From: Amia ocellicauda
Taxonomy: Eukaryota; Chordata; Actinopteri; Amiiformes; Amiidae
Assembly: GCF_036373705.1 (NCBI RefSeq)
Contig: NC_089852.1
Span: forward strand, 37,816,207 to 37,880,206
Reading direction: 5' to 3'
Length of the DNA stretch: 64,000 bases
How positions within the stretch are numbered: the first letter of the stretch is position 1; every line of letters starts with the position of its first letter. Position numbers and translations under genes: made by a program. Of this stretch, positions 25,021 through 36,666 are shown one piece after another. The notes below the pieces were generated by a model that did not search any database, had not been told where the DNA came from, and worked only from the letters and a program-made list of their open reading frames with translations.

Positions 25021-25654
25021 TGTTTGCGGTGGCCTACTGAGTCGAGCGCATTATTAAGATATCTGGAATGGGATACAGAGAGAGGAACTTGATTTTGGTT
25101 GTATTTACATGCAGATCTTGTTTAAGAAGCAATTCAAGCAGGTATTGTGATGTTTTTGGCTCCATCAGTAGTGTTTGAGTAGTAAGTGCCCATTCAGCAG
25201 GTGGCAGGCAGCCGTTTAAGTAAATTTATTATTCATATTTTCTAAGTACATGTAAATCATTTCCACTTCACTACTATTATTAAATGAAGAGTACCCTGGG
25301 AAAGTAAGCCGTGGAGTATTTCTGCATGTAATGGTTTTATGACCAGCCTTTTCTTTTTTCAAAATATAGTGAAAGACAATTCAGGTCCACATTTGTGTCC
25401 TGCAAAGGGCAGTGTAAGTGCCTTTCATTGTTTGTCGAAATGTACTTTTATGAAGAAGGATCAATTTTCTGCCCTCTAGTGGAAGGATGTTGTCATTGAA
25501 ATGAGTTATACCAGTATAATTGTATAGTACCTGGACACCAAAGTCACACATTTTTAAAGGTTAACTTTTCAACATCAAAGCTTTCTCACCTGCGTTCAAT
25601 GTTACGATTTGCTAGTTAATGAAAACATTTGGCCTAGGACTACAGTTAAACAAT
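25021..25654. other. Region between convergent gene ends
   Basis: About 630 bp between the proposed 3' ends of DCUN1D5 (+) and the LRRC66-like gene (-). AT-rich, with no gene or clear repeat. Confidence 0.5.
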
Positions 25655-25660
25655 TTTATT
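25655..25660 (-). terminator. Candidate LRRC66-like poly(A) signal
   Basis: AATAAA on the minus strand (TTTATT on plus), about 145 bases beyond the stop codon of the LRRC66-like gene. Confidence 0.5.
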
Positions 25661-25804
25661 TAAAAGACAATTGAAACGGCATTACATTTACATGATGGGT
25701 CCAATTACAATTCATGTACATCAAAAGCTTCTCGGCAACTGTTAGATGATCAATTTGAAGACTATCTGTTCATCACCGTGTTCAGACTGTCCCTCCATGT
25801 CGGT

Positions 25805-28800
25805 CTATTGCGCGCTGAAGTCGCGTGCCATCCCTGCATTCATTATGGCACTGAGTCGCGTCAGGGACTGTGATCTCTGCTTCTGCCTTGGTGTGCAAGC
25901 GTACTCCTCAGATTCCTTAATATGGTCGTAGAGTTTGCCTTCATCGTCATAGTTGTAGAGCCTAATAACTCTGCGTCTGGCTGAGTGGGCCCGGGCCCTG
26001 CTGTCTGCTGCCGTGAGAGAGTCCTGGTTGTCTTGAGTCATACTTTGTTCCTGTTCAGCTGGCTTCTCTCCAACCTCTGTCTCCCCATTAGAATCCACGT
26101 TGCTGTCGCTCTCCTTCACCTTGGCAGCGTGTGTTTCCTTGTTGCCTTCCCATCCCTCTTCAGTGTCGCTGCCTTTCACAGATGTATGCTCAGGACTTGT
26201 GCTATCGCCAAGAGTCACTCTGCAGTCACTTGCATCTTCATCCATTGCAAGCTGTGTAAGATCAATACAAAATCCCATCGATGCCTCCTCTTCCTCAGAG
26301 ACTCCTTGTGGAATAAGCATTTCTTCTGCGCTCGGCCTCCTTTCTAAACCAAAGTGATCTACTTGGGTTTGTTTAGTTTCTCCTGGTGTTTCAAGGATCT
26401 GTGCTGCTGATGGTGTGTACTGGCTTTGCTCTGGAACGATGGATTTATGGTCAAAACTGTCACCAGAGGACCATGGGTCGATACCGGGTCTGTAAGTGTC
26501 TTTCACAGGGTAGACAATGTAGTCGTCTTCCTTGCTGTGTTCCCCCATTTCTGCTGGGTTTCCAAAGTCATCAGATTTCACACTTGTTTTTGGAAAGGAA
26601 GTTGGAGTAGAAGCATCTGAATCAGTTCTTCTGTAACAATCTTGACTTGGGAACATCTTTCTTTCCTCACAGGGTGTCTCCTCAGCGATGTCTGGGCTGT
26701 GAGGGAACACCAGTTGGGGATATTCGGTAGTTCCTGATTCAGTGCTGAACTCCCAGGCTGGCACTGTGTTACCTGTGCTACTGTCAAAGGTCACCCACTT
26801 TGCAGTTTGTGCATCCGAGTTCAGCGTAGCATATGGCCGCCAGGGAGCCACACAACCCTCTCCGGAAACACCGGGCAACTCGCCTTCAACAGAAACATGC
26901 CCAGCCCGAGTGCCTTCAGAGGGGGAGATGCCCTGCTCTGCCCTCTTGGCTTGTGAAAGTGTCTCATAGATTCTAGTCTTATTGGCTGTACCTATGCGTT
27001 CCTCACTCAAATCCATGTTTTTGTGTTGTCTTGTGAGGGGTTCCAAATTCATGGTTGGATCATCTCTGACAACTTGCCTTTGCTTTATTTGTCTCCAGTA
27101 CTTATTGAAGTACGACCTGCTGAAGGCACCAAGAACAAAACCCACTAAGGCAGCAACCAAGACCGAAATGGTGACTATAGAAATAAAGAGCTCTTCGGAG
27201 ACCGTCTCTGGATCTGTACTGGTTTCTCTTTTGTTGCGGAGTCTGGCCTCTCTGTTACTCCTCTCCCTGACATCAGTTCGGTAGGGGATTATCGCTCTTC
27301 GTTCCCTGTCACTCAAGAAGCAGTAATACAGCCCAGTGTGATAGAGGGCAGACTTTGTAATCTGTAAACTTCCATCTCGCAGCACCGTAACCGGATCCAG
27401 AGTGCCGTAAAGGTAGTTATTCCGCAGTCGCCCAAATGGAGTCTCCCAGTACAGAACTTGACCTGCAAAAGATAACGCACTCAAATCAGTTTGTCCTGTT
27501 TATCAAAAAGGATATTTAGTTATTCTTAATCGCTAGATGTAAGGTAATGTGAGGTACCTTTCAGACCGTTTGCTGTACATGGCAGTTTTGAACTTCTGTC
27601 CGCAGGCAGCTGAATAGTGATGGCGTTTAGCACCACGAGGGGCCGACTGCACTGCAGCTGCTCTGGTCTCAGTGCGGACAGTTGAAAGCCGTGCAGTGGA
27701 CCTCCCTGACACTGGACTTGGTCAGACAGCAGTGTGGGTGCCAGCTCTCGCAGCTCCTTCAGCTTACAATCGCACCTCCAGGGGTTGCCATCTATCATTA
27801 CATCTGCATCCTGGTCCCAAAGCTTCTCAAAGGCAGCAGGCTGTGTGGTCTGGAGCATGTTGAAGCTCAGGTTTAGCACCTGAGATTGAGAAAACAACAA
27901 AAACAATAAGAAGAATTTATAAAACATATTTTTCTAATCTGTTTTGTCCTGCTCTCCTGGACCTCTACAACACATATTTCCTTTTTTCTGCCCATGTTAT
28001 ACATTTCTGTCTCTTAATATTTTCTGTCTAAAAGCGGTCTGAGGATGGTGGTCTTCTGTAACTCTGGGCCCCCCTGTCATTACCTTCAGTTTGTCAAGGC
28101 CCTCAAAGGTATCTTTTGACACTCTGGAGATTAGGTTGTGCTCCAGCTGCAGTATAGCCAGGTCTGAGCAGCCTTGGAGACTTCCAGAATCAACAGAGAA
28201 GATCCGATTCTGAGCGAGAGAGAGGACTCGGAGAGAAGACATCCTCTTCACTGCTGCAAATGAAGGCCGTTAAAAAACAGTTGATTCTCTTGGTGAGATG
28301 TGAGGTTAGTTCAATAGAGCCCTAGAACAGACTGATTATATAATACATTTGAAAGTATCGTCAGTATCTGATGTTTAGCCCCTCCTCCAAACCCAATTGT
28401 ATAAATAAAATATGAAATCCACCTCCACTGATATTTCTAAATACCACCTAAGCAAATGTTGATAAAACATATCATCATCCACAGGCTGGATGTAGGTATT
28501 GACTAAAGCCAGTCAAGATATGTCCGGTAAGCTGACAGCCGCATATATGTATTCACAAGACAAGGTGATGTTTACAGAATCCATCACAAACTGAAATATT
28601 TAAAGATGACAGATCAGGGTCCTTGTATGGGCAGCATTTCTCCTGTAACTCAGTAATGTACTAGGGCAGGCACTTCCAATGATTGGCATTAAACACTGAC
28701 AGCACCCTGTCCGACAGAGTTAGCAGAGCATGCTGTGTAACATGTACGGGTGCTGTAATGAGGACCACACTGACTGCGTGTGTCTCACTGGGAAAACACG

Positions 28801-29696
28801 ATTGTACATGAGGTAACACTGTCAAATAGTAAATCTGTACAATGATCCAGTGCTGTTTGGATTTATTCATATGGATTATGCCATTCAGTGAGTTACATGA
28901 TGAGACATCTTTGTTGCCCATCAAAACTGATGTACAAGCAGCCTGTGAAATAAAAACAGAAATTCTAAAATCGAGGACTACCTGAAGTGTAATGACACCC
29001 AAATGAGATTGAATGCAGCTGACAAGATCGCTTTATGAGATTTTTCTCCCCTGAGATACATTTACAATTTATTTAATTGCAAAAACCTCTGTTGTGCAAT
29101 AAACAGCAGCCTGGACTGTTTCCCACACTCTGAAACCCATCTCATTGCACTCGAGCCGTGTGCTTACCTTGCGGGATGTTAACGAGGCTGTTATTCTGCA
29201 GCCACAGTGTTTCTGCTCTGACGAGGCTTGCAAATGAAGAGCTGTGAACTGTCTTTATGACATTGTGTCCCAGACGCAGCTCCTTCAGGTTGCCAAGCCT
29301 CCACCAAGTGTCCCTCCCGAGGGTGCTGAGCCTGTTACTGCTCAGGTCAAGCACTTCCAGCTTCACGAAGCACCCAAAAGCCCAGTCTTGGATTTCCCCA
29401 ATCCTGTTGTTGCTGAGGTTGAGTCTGACTGCCTGCAGCGGCTGGACAGGGAAGTGTGACCGTCTGATGTGAGTGATGGTGTTTAAACTGAGCTCAATGG
29501 CATAGGCCTGGGCTGGCAGGCTGGCAGGGACAGGGGCCTCCAGACTCCTGTCAGTGCAGTTTACTGTCAGGTTATTAGCCCCAGTCCAGTCCCATTGGCA
29601 TGGAGCCACCCAGTTCGTCACAGAAAGACCACTGGTCGAGTTCAATGAGTAAAACAGCAAGAGTAGTCCAGGTCTTGTCAGGAGGCTGACGCGCAT
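25805..29696 (-). CDS. LRRC66-like LRR/Ig single-pass membrane protein
   Basis: Four coding exons on the minus strand (29696-29168, 28250-28084, 27879-27558, 27462-25805) join in phase to about 891 residues. Upstream of the ATG (29694-29696) an acceptor at 29708-29709 implies a non-coding first exon. Order: signal peptide (about 1-25); an N-terminal Cys cap; about eight LRRs (for example LEVLDLSSNRLSTLG, LRVLSLAQNRIFSVDSG); an LRRCT with NPWRCDCKL; an Ig-like domain (LPC, then LYWET, then LYHTGLYYC); an RNKR basic site; one membrane span (about 431-454); an acidic Ser/Thr-rich tail of about 435 residues with YNYDDEGKLYDH near its end. The junction LGAFSRSYFNKYW closely matches human LRRC66, which is about 880 residues and neighbours DCUN1D4. 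The Ig-like domain is not something I know for human LRRC66, so strict orthology is uncertain. Ligand unknown. Confidence 0.82.
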
Positions 29697-29708
29697 CTTC
29701 CTGTATTC

Positions 29709-30660
29709 TGTAAAAAAATACAGATAGAATAAACACAATCATTTTGATTCGCAAGACTTATCTACAACTTATCTTCAATTTGCTACTTTGTGCAATCTGT
29801 AAAGATCATGAGTTTGAATACTTTGGAACCGAAAAGACCAAAAGAGAACATTTTTCATTATTAATCTCTATTAATCTAACTTTTCTTCCATAAAAGTAGC
29901 TCCCTTTCTTACCTTGATTAACTTTTGACAGTTATAATATTTTATACTTTTTATATTCAACTGAGATGTTGTTCATTTGCAAACACATACAAAGTTGTCA
30001 TTCTTATTAAAGCTGAATCTCAAATAACCAATTTAATTTGAATTTACCTATAGTCACAGATTAAATAGAAACAAAACAAAGAAACAGCAAAATAAGTAAT
30101 CATACCGTTTTGTCAACCGCTCTCTGTCCTAACGCAGTAAGATGATGTGCCGCCTTCTTTCAGGGGTGTAAAGTACACTTTTCACATGATTCCTCAAGTG
30201 TCCGTTAAAAATTAACCATAACATCAGTGAGGGAATAAGGAACTGGATCCCCTATGAACCCATTTAAGCCCAGGGTCTCTCACTGGCTGCTGCCTATTTG
30301 ACTGATGCTGTCGGTAGCCTTACTATATCCCATAATATCTTGAAATATGCTACATTAACTGGCCACAAAGTGGTAAGTAATACAGTATAAATGGAGAGGT
30401 TGACTATTTAGGGATAAATGCTTATAGGTTTAGGACATGCAAATATGGGTACTGAACATACCTGACCTATAGCCCAGCTGTGCAGAAGGTTACATTTGCA
30501 ACTTTGAATATAAGCAGACAACACCAGAGTCGTGCAACTGAGCCAAACTTAAACATTCAATGACGGGTCCTGGCCATAAGAGGGGGCTGTGGAGCCACCA
30601 TTGCCAGTGTGACAGCAGGGATGGGCGACCCCACACGTCAGAGCCGCTGCTGCTCGGACA
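29709..30660. other. 5' flank of the LRRC66-like gene
   Basis: AT-rich sequence that should contain the non-coding first exon and promoter of the minus-strand LRRC66-like gene. No CpG island is evident, in contrast to the CUL5, DCUN1D5 and CAPN5 promoters, which suggests a tissue-restricted promoter. The exact exon could not be placed. Confidence 0.4.
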
Positions 30661-30666
30661 GATGCC

Positions 30667-30806
30667 TGTGTGCAGAGCTTCATTGCCTGGCCTTTCTTTT
30701 ACCTGCTTCATTTGTAACCAATGCAAATTCAAATAATGTGTGCAGAGCTTCATTGCCTGGCCTTTCTTTTACCTGCTTCATTTGTAACCAATGCAAATTC
30801 AAATAA
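30667..30806. repeat. Perfect two-copy tandem repeat, 70-bp unit
   Basis: The 70-bp unit beginning TGTGTGCAGAGCTTCATTGC at 30667 is repeated at 30737 with no difference that I can see. Both copies end CAAATTCAAATAA. Perfect identity in non-coding DNA points to a very recent duplication or an assembly artefact. Confidence 0.9.
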
Positions 30807-31007
30807 TGAAGCCAACACCCGCACACACCGACTGACAGACACTGATAACACATACACAGTGTGGTGTACTGTAGTACAAACAGTACTGCTACTAATGAAC
30901 TCTAACACATGACTTACTGCCACAATCTAAATGTATATATGTACAACAAAATCACCCAAAACTGCTATATATGTATTAAAGGTACTGACAATTTTGGAAT
31001 TAAAGCG

Positions 31008-31008
<1 letters not shown>

Positions 31009-31047
<39 letters not shown>
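31009..31047. repeat. (ATT)n microsatellite
   Basis: About 12-13 uninterrupted TTA/ATT trinucleotide repeats upstream of the CAPN5 promoter. Confidence 0.9.
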
Positions 31048-31203
31048 GTGTCATCAGCAGCAGCCGCCATAATGACGATGTCATAATGAGATATCATCAT
31101 CTCAATCTGGACTCAGAATCCGATCAGATAAACCCTTTTAAACATGACTTTATTTGCCTTCATAAACAAGCTTCACATTGACAGCCGCTCTCAAGCAGTG
31201 CTC

Positions 31204-31310
31204 GCGTTCGGCTAGCGCAGATTCCCGCAGGTCTGCGCAGATCTGCACAATCCCTCCGAGCCCATTGGCGGAGCAGCGCAGACCTGCGGGAATCTGCGCC
31301 GCACGAACGC
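31204..31310. repeat. GC-rich palindromic element, copy 2
   Basis: A perfect 24-bp inverted repeat, 31215-31238 against 31276-31299 (arm begins GCGCAGATTCCCGCAGGTCT), separated by 37 bp. Outside it, GCGTTCG (31204-31210) pairs with CGAACGC (31304-31310). The centre holds GAGCCCATTGGCGGAG, an inverted CCAAT box. It aligns along its length with the element at 724-825. It lies about 200 bp upstream of the CAPN5 exon 1 donor. Confidence 0.85.
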
Positions 31311-31346
31311 ACCCTGGAACCAGCCGGCCGTGCCCGGGCAGCGCTG

Positions 31347-31356
31347 GCGCATGCGC
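31347..31356. promoter_or_regulatory. NRF1-type palindromic site
   Basis: GCGCATGCGC, the core of the NRF1 consensus, about 150 bp upstream of the CAPN5 exon 1 donor and just downstream of the palindromic repeat. Confidence 0.55.
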
Positions 31357-31677
31357 AGTGGCAGTCAGCTCCTCCCACGCGTGTGCGGGTGGAAATGTGC
31401 AAACGGAGGCGCAGGGCAGACAGGGAGGCAGAGCCGCTGCGGGACCCACACCGCCCTGCACCCCGGGGAGCCGGCAGAGACGTCAGCGCGGGAGAGGGAC
31501 CCTGCTCAGGTAGGGGGGAAGTACCTCGATTTTGCAAGCAGGTACCGTGTGATCTGTCTGATATGCACAGACCTGTTGAAAAACACCAGAAACAGAAGCA
31601 GCCGGGGTTGCGGGAGGATGCACAGCACTTGCCGGAGCAAAGCCGAAGCGCGGAGCAGTCAGTCAGTGCGGGGGTGT

Positions 31678-31744
31678 GCTTCCCAGCCCGGCTCCCAGCC
31701 CGGCTCCCAGTTCGGCTCCCAGTTCGGCTCCCAGCCCGGCTCCG
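31678..31744. repeat. 12-bp minisatellite
   Basis: About five tandem units of GGCTCCCAGCCC, with CC to TT changes in two units. It sits just inside CAPN5 intron 1. Frames through it encode only a Pro-Ala-Arg-Leu or Gly-Ser-Gln repeat and have no other support as genes. Confidence 0.85.
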
Positions 31745-34700
31745 GCTGTCTGTCCTCGGACGGGTTCACGCTGCACCGTCTGCACGGCAGGCACATGATC
31801 ATTGATCCAGTACTACACACATTATGGGAGGCATGAAGTTAGCAGAGGAAATGATGCCCAGTGTGTAATGATGTGCAGCGTTTAAATCCGCCAGCAAAAC
31901 ACGCTTCTTTTTCTCCTAAATGCACCCTGTTATGCCGGGTTAAAGGCTTGGCTGAAGTGCGCATATAGTTTAGTTGATTTGTTGGTGTTGCGTGAGTATT
32001 TTTCCCCTTCAACTAAAACTGATCTAAAGGAGTTAAGATACTACACCGTCGCTGCCCCGCCTTGCTTTGCAGCGCAATACTTTCAGTGGATGCAAAACAC
32101 AACTTGCGCAGCTCTGACCCGCACAGTAGAGGAACTGCGCCAAGTTGTTATGTTGTGTTCGAGTGTATACATGTATAGCTAATGCATGAGAAAAATGTGT
32201 TGTGTAGCTTATATAAAACATTTCCCAACCTCTGGAAGCGGCCAGATGTGCAACCCAATAGCATAAACAGGCTGTACATGTCAGCTGACTTACATCTCAA
32301 TCAAACCTGAGGTTCATCTCACAGCCGCTCAAAAAGAGACTCCCAGCCCTTTCTCTCCACTGCCAAATTCATCCGAGGATTTGTATTTGTATGCCAGGGA
32401 GCAGGTTCAACAACCCAGCGAGCATCTCCCTCTAATGTAACCTCCAGCTCTCACTGTCCTCAGCTGCTAGGGAGCTGTGTTGTCCCCTCTTTGGGACACG
32501 CACAGCCTGGCATTTGTTCTGAGCTGGCAGTTTAACTCATTCTTTATTTAGACCTAATAGGGTTTTTGTAGGAAATATGAAATCGCCTATTAAATTGATC
32601 TAATCAAAGTAATTACTAGCATAATTAAGATTTTAATGAAGTAATTAAAAGCTGATCTGGAAATGAAGGCAGAAGACACTCTCTGAAGTAGTAGTTTGAA
32701 AAACACCAGATTTATCATTGATAAAGTCCTCTACTGTGTGACTAGGAGACAAAATGCATGATCAGTCTTTTTACTTCTGGAGGTTTGGATTGTCGTCCTA
32801 CTCTGTCGGGTCATTCAGTGTAAAGTCCCCAGCTATGAAAGAAAATTGTTGCAGTCTATATTCGCCATTGATTAAGTGCTTAAAACTGTTAAACGTGCGT
32901 GCGTATCTGAAGTGGTGCTGTTTTTGTTCAAAGTATGTTAGTCATGAAGTTGTCTTCAGGTAACTTTGTACTGAGGGAGGGTTCAGTACCTAGCAGTCAG
33001 GTGGCACACCAGTTTGGCCGGTCTGCTAGTAAAGACTAAGGTGGGGCTCTGCTAATTACAGTCTTGCAGGGCTTGCACCATTAGTGATTTTGTTTAGTGG
33101 CAGCGGTTGACACAAAAAACATGATTAGTCATTCTTTAAATATTTATTTTTACACATTCAAGAAGAAGCTCTTATGAAATGTCGGGACTTGCAAACCTGG
33201 GCAGTATTGTTGACATTTTTAATTTTTAGTTTTTCTTTATATTGTGACCAACATTATTTGTTTCCAACTCTTGTTCCCCCTGTGGACACAAGGCAGATTC
33301 AACACATACTCCTAACTTCGTCATTCCAAGCTTGTAGCAAGTTGTTTTCGAACTGATACGGTGACTCTGTAATGTTACTTTATTCCTATTGAATGGGACA
33401 TTTATTTCTGACTACACTTTTGCAGATATGTTGTATATTTTTTATTTTTTTATTTGAGCCAATGAGGAGGAAAAGAGGAGATAGAAACAGGAATGTGATG
33501 AGCATTGACAGTGGATTTTAACTGTCAAGACAACGTGAGTCAGTGAGAAAAGTGCTGGAATTAAACTGACTTTCAGATGCTAGCTTTATGTCCATATTGG
33601 AGGTTTTTGATTTTTAAACGGTTTCTAGCACAGAAAGAAACATGCATCTGCTTCTCACCCCACCCTCCCTCCCTCCGAGTCGTTGATTCGTGGACAATAG
33701 CAGAGATCGTGAGATATGGAGGTTATTTGAGATTGACTTTCCCTGGTAACTCCTCTCAGTAGATAACTCAACAAGAGTAGTCTTTATTAGCTCTTGGTGG
33801 TTCACAATTACATCAGCAGGCGATGCACAATAAAACGCACACTGTGGGTCTCTTGTGGAGCTGGTGCTTCGGCCCTGTTCTGTAAATGACAAATTCCATC
33901 AGTAATGTAAGATGTAATATAGCATCTTGCAGGAAAACTTATTTAGTTTTGGAAAATAACTCCAAATAACCAACCCTGCATCCCTTTGTGTGCCTCCTAG
34001 GGATACATCCTCAAAATCGTTTCTTGCAGCTTGATTTTTGTAATGAAAGTTTGCTGCTCAGGGGGGTTGCTTGGGAGGCAGCGGCGTGGCTCCGGATCCC
34101 GCTGTCGGCACCGCTGTGCGCAGGCAGGCTGTCCCCAGGGCCCACGCAGCCTCCGCAGTGCCTTCCCCGAGCAGGCGGCGTCTGTCAGCGGTGCTGTCAG
34201 CCCCTCGCCCGGAACAGTGTGGCGTCAGAGGGAATTGAGGAGCGCTGCTTTCATGCCTCTGCTCTGAATGAGAGCTCTGGGCCATCTGCCACCTCCCCCC
34301 CCACTACACTACCTTTATTTCCCTGTTAGGTTATTTATTTATTCCTGCTAGTGAGTTTAATCCCCCCCCAACCCCTTCAAACAATCCAGATTTAATGTCT
34401 TCCTTTTTTTATACCCCTACGTGAGATTATTGCATAACACAAACTAATGCTCGCCTCCAAAGGTGGATTTGCAATGCTTTGTTTACTACTAAAAACAAAA
34501 ACAATACAATTTGAATTCCCAGGACATCAAAAACATGGTTAAAATTCTGCAAGTTCCCACTCTGGTGGTCTCCAAGCCCAAGCAGAATATCTAAAACTAT
34601 AAAGATGCGAATGGAGCATAGCTTTAGATTGCGATATTGGCTGTGGTTGGGCTTGGCTATTGCTAGGACTGAGACTGGGGGGGTTTGTTGATGTAGTACA

Positions 34701-36429
34701 GTAGTGTATCATGTCAAAGCATTTGGCAGTGGAGTGCAGGGTCACAGCTGAGAATAATGAACTGTAATTATCTCTGTCAATGCCCAATTTTCCACATTTT
34801 AAGTGTTTTTTTATACAACATAGTCTGTACGCATACAATATGTAAGATTCTCTGCTATTATTGTGCAGGTGGTATTTCCATCTTATCTTTCTCTGTATTG
34901 AGTCATTTTCCCCAGATCTTTCAAATGCCAGCAAATGACTAGTTAGGTACACATTAATAAATACGTGTGCTGCCAGGTTACAAGCTTACTCTGTGAAGTC
35001 ATCTCCAGATGGGCAATATACTTCAGCTGCCCACAGCTCTGGTGATAACTCCATACTGAAGCAGATAGCCATATTGTTTTATAGATGGTATGTTTAGCTG
35101 GATCTGGCAGGCAACCTTAGATACACATTTTTAAATATTTGTTTTGTTGTGTGTTGAAACAACCCTCTAAACCGCACTTTTCTTGACTTTTCAGCATTAT
35201 ACTCTGACGCCACAGCGAGAAAGAGACATATCAGTGTTTTGCGTGTGTGGATGTACGGCATGTAGTAGCACAGATAAAATCTGGCGTGGCCTCCTAATGG
35301 TGGACATCTTGCAAAACTTATCTATAAGATTATCTGATAGGGTCTAGTGCGTTGTATCAAAATGAACTTAATTAAGCAGCGGGTCTGTTCTCGGATTGAA
35401 CCACTATGGGCCAAGACCAGCGGCTGTTTTTTGTTGTTTTTTACCCCCCGCTCTGTCCTGCAGATATTCAGGGCCCTGCTGCTAGGAGTATTGAGTGAAC
35501 CAAACTGCTGCAGGTGAAGCCTTTCGAGGATTAAAAAAAAAAAAAAAAAAGGATTATGAAATGCTGAGGAAATGTTTTGCGTCTCATTAAGTGTTTTGGA
35601 CACCAATTAGGCCTCTGATTGGATGTTAGCCCCCTTTTTAGCTGGTTAATCTCCAGCTGCAGTTCGCTGGGAGTTTCAATATGTTGTCAGCGCTGTGATG
35701 GGTTGCAGGTATTGGCCAGTGATGCAGTTGTGGATTTTGTCGTGGTTGTTTTTGCCTCCTTCGTGTTTCTTCAATCCCATTGTGCAAACAATAACCAAAT
35801 TAGAGCCCAGCGCGTTCTTATCCTAGGCAAGTCTCCTTGACAACCTGGCTCAGTTGCTGCAGACTAATAGCAAGACAACTCATTTACATAGCACTCCCTG
35901 CAGTCACGCCAGGTCATTAAGAAAACCGATCGATACGTAAGAAGAAACTCCTGAATGAAAGGTGCAGTTCAAAGTCTTGCTTTAAAATTCCCCAAATTAT
36001 TGATGTCTGGAAAAAATTTAATTTGCAAGAGAGATTTTTGAGGAAAGTAAACAAACTAATAAAGCTAATACATGCTCAGTGACTGCCGGACGTTCACAGA
36101 ATATTTAGAAGTCTTCCGATATCAGTATTATGATTAGCACTGACTATGTGTTATGTGTTTAAGGTAGATATTTTTCCAGCAGTACACGCAATAGCTCAAC
36201 TTTGAATAACAGCCCATTGTTCTTTCTGTCTCGTCTCCTACCCTCATCGACTAATAGATAAGAGATGCAGGGAGGAGACGAGGAGTTCATGAAAAGGCCA
36301 ATTTAGACTTTCGGGATGGGTGAAATGTCTTTCTCCTGCTCTCCTTGTTGGGACTATGTTAGGAATCTCATGTTGTGTGTTTAATCTTATGTTAATGTTG
36401 TGCTGTGTTTATGTTTTTGTGATAAGGTT
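31745..36429 (+). other. CAPN5: CAPN5 intron 1, left part
   Basis: About 4.7 kb of intron without recognised exons or elements, apart from an A18 run at 35533-35550. A GC-rich patch at 34060-34270 has long frames on both strands but no recognisable protein and no splice context. Confidence 0.5.
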
Positions 36430-36666
36430 ATATTTTCAAATACAGCCCATTGATTCAAATATAAATAACTGAAAATGGAGAATATCAAATATTTGTGAAA
36501 ATACATAAAGTATTAGCAAATGCATATCAATACTTTTTAAAAGTGTTTTCAAATACAATCAATTATTTAAACTGGATACATTTTGTCAAATACCAAATTG
36601 AAATGGTATTTGATGTAATTAAAAATACAGAAATACAAATATGTAATGGTATTTGACCCAGGTCTG
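36430..36666. repeat. Dispersed AT-rich repeat ending in TTTGACCCAGGTCTG
   Basis: A stretch dense in CAAATA/TATTTG words with internal inverted copies, closing with GGTATTTGACCCAGGTCTG, an ending I know from fish dispersed repeats. Probably a decayed non-autonomous DNA transposon. Boundaries are approximate. Confidence 0.45.

Larger units (their letters stand above)
31150..31509 (+). promoter_or_regulatory. CAPN5: CAPN5 CpG-rich promoter and non-coding exon 1
   Basis: A strongly CpG-rich stretch ends in a good donor site (GCTCAG|GTAGGG, exon end 31509). The next usable acceptor carrying the CAPN5 start codon is at 38918-38919, and CAPN5 is known to begin with a non-coding exon, so this is the likely first exon and promoter. 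It contains an NRF1-type site (31347-31356) and a palindromic element (31204-31310). The transcription start is not resolved. Confidence 0.55.

Noticed and set aside
31330-31836. 168-residue frame with a Gly-Ser-Gln repeat over CAPN5 exon 1
   Set aside because: It reads through the exon 1 donor into the 12-bp minisatellite; the repeat is a by-product of the DNA repeat, with no family match.
34031-34329. GC-rich patch in CAPN5 intron 1 with frames on both strands
   Set aside because: No protein similarity recognised, and frames open on several strands simply reflect base composition. It could be a small CpG island, but evidence is thin.
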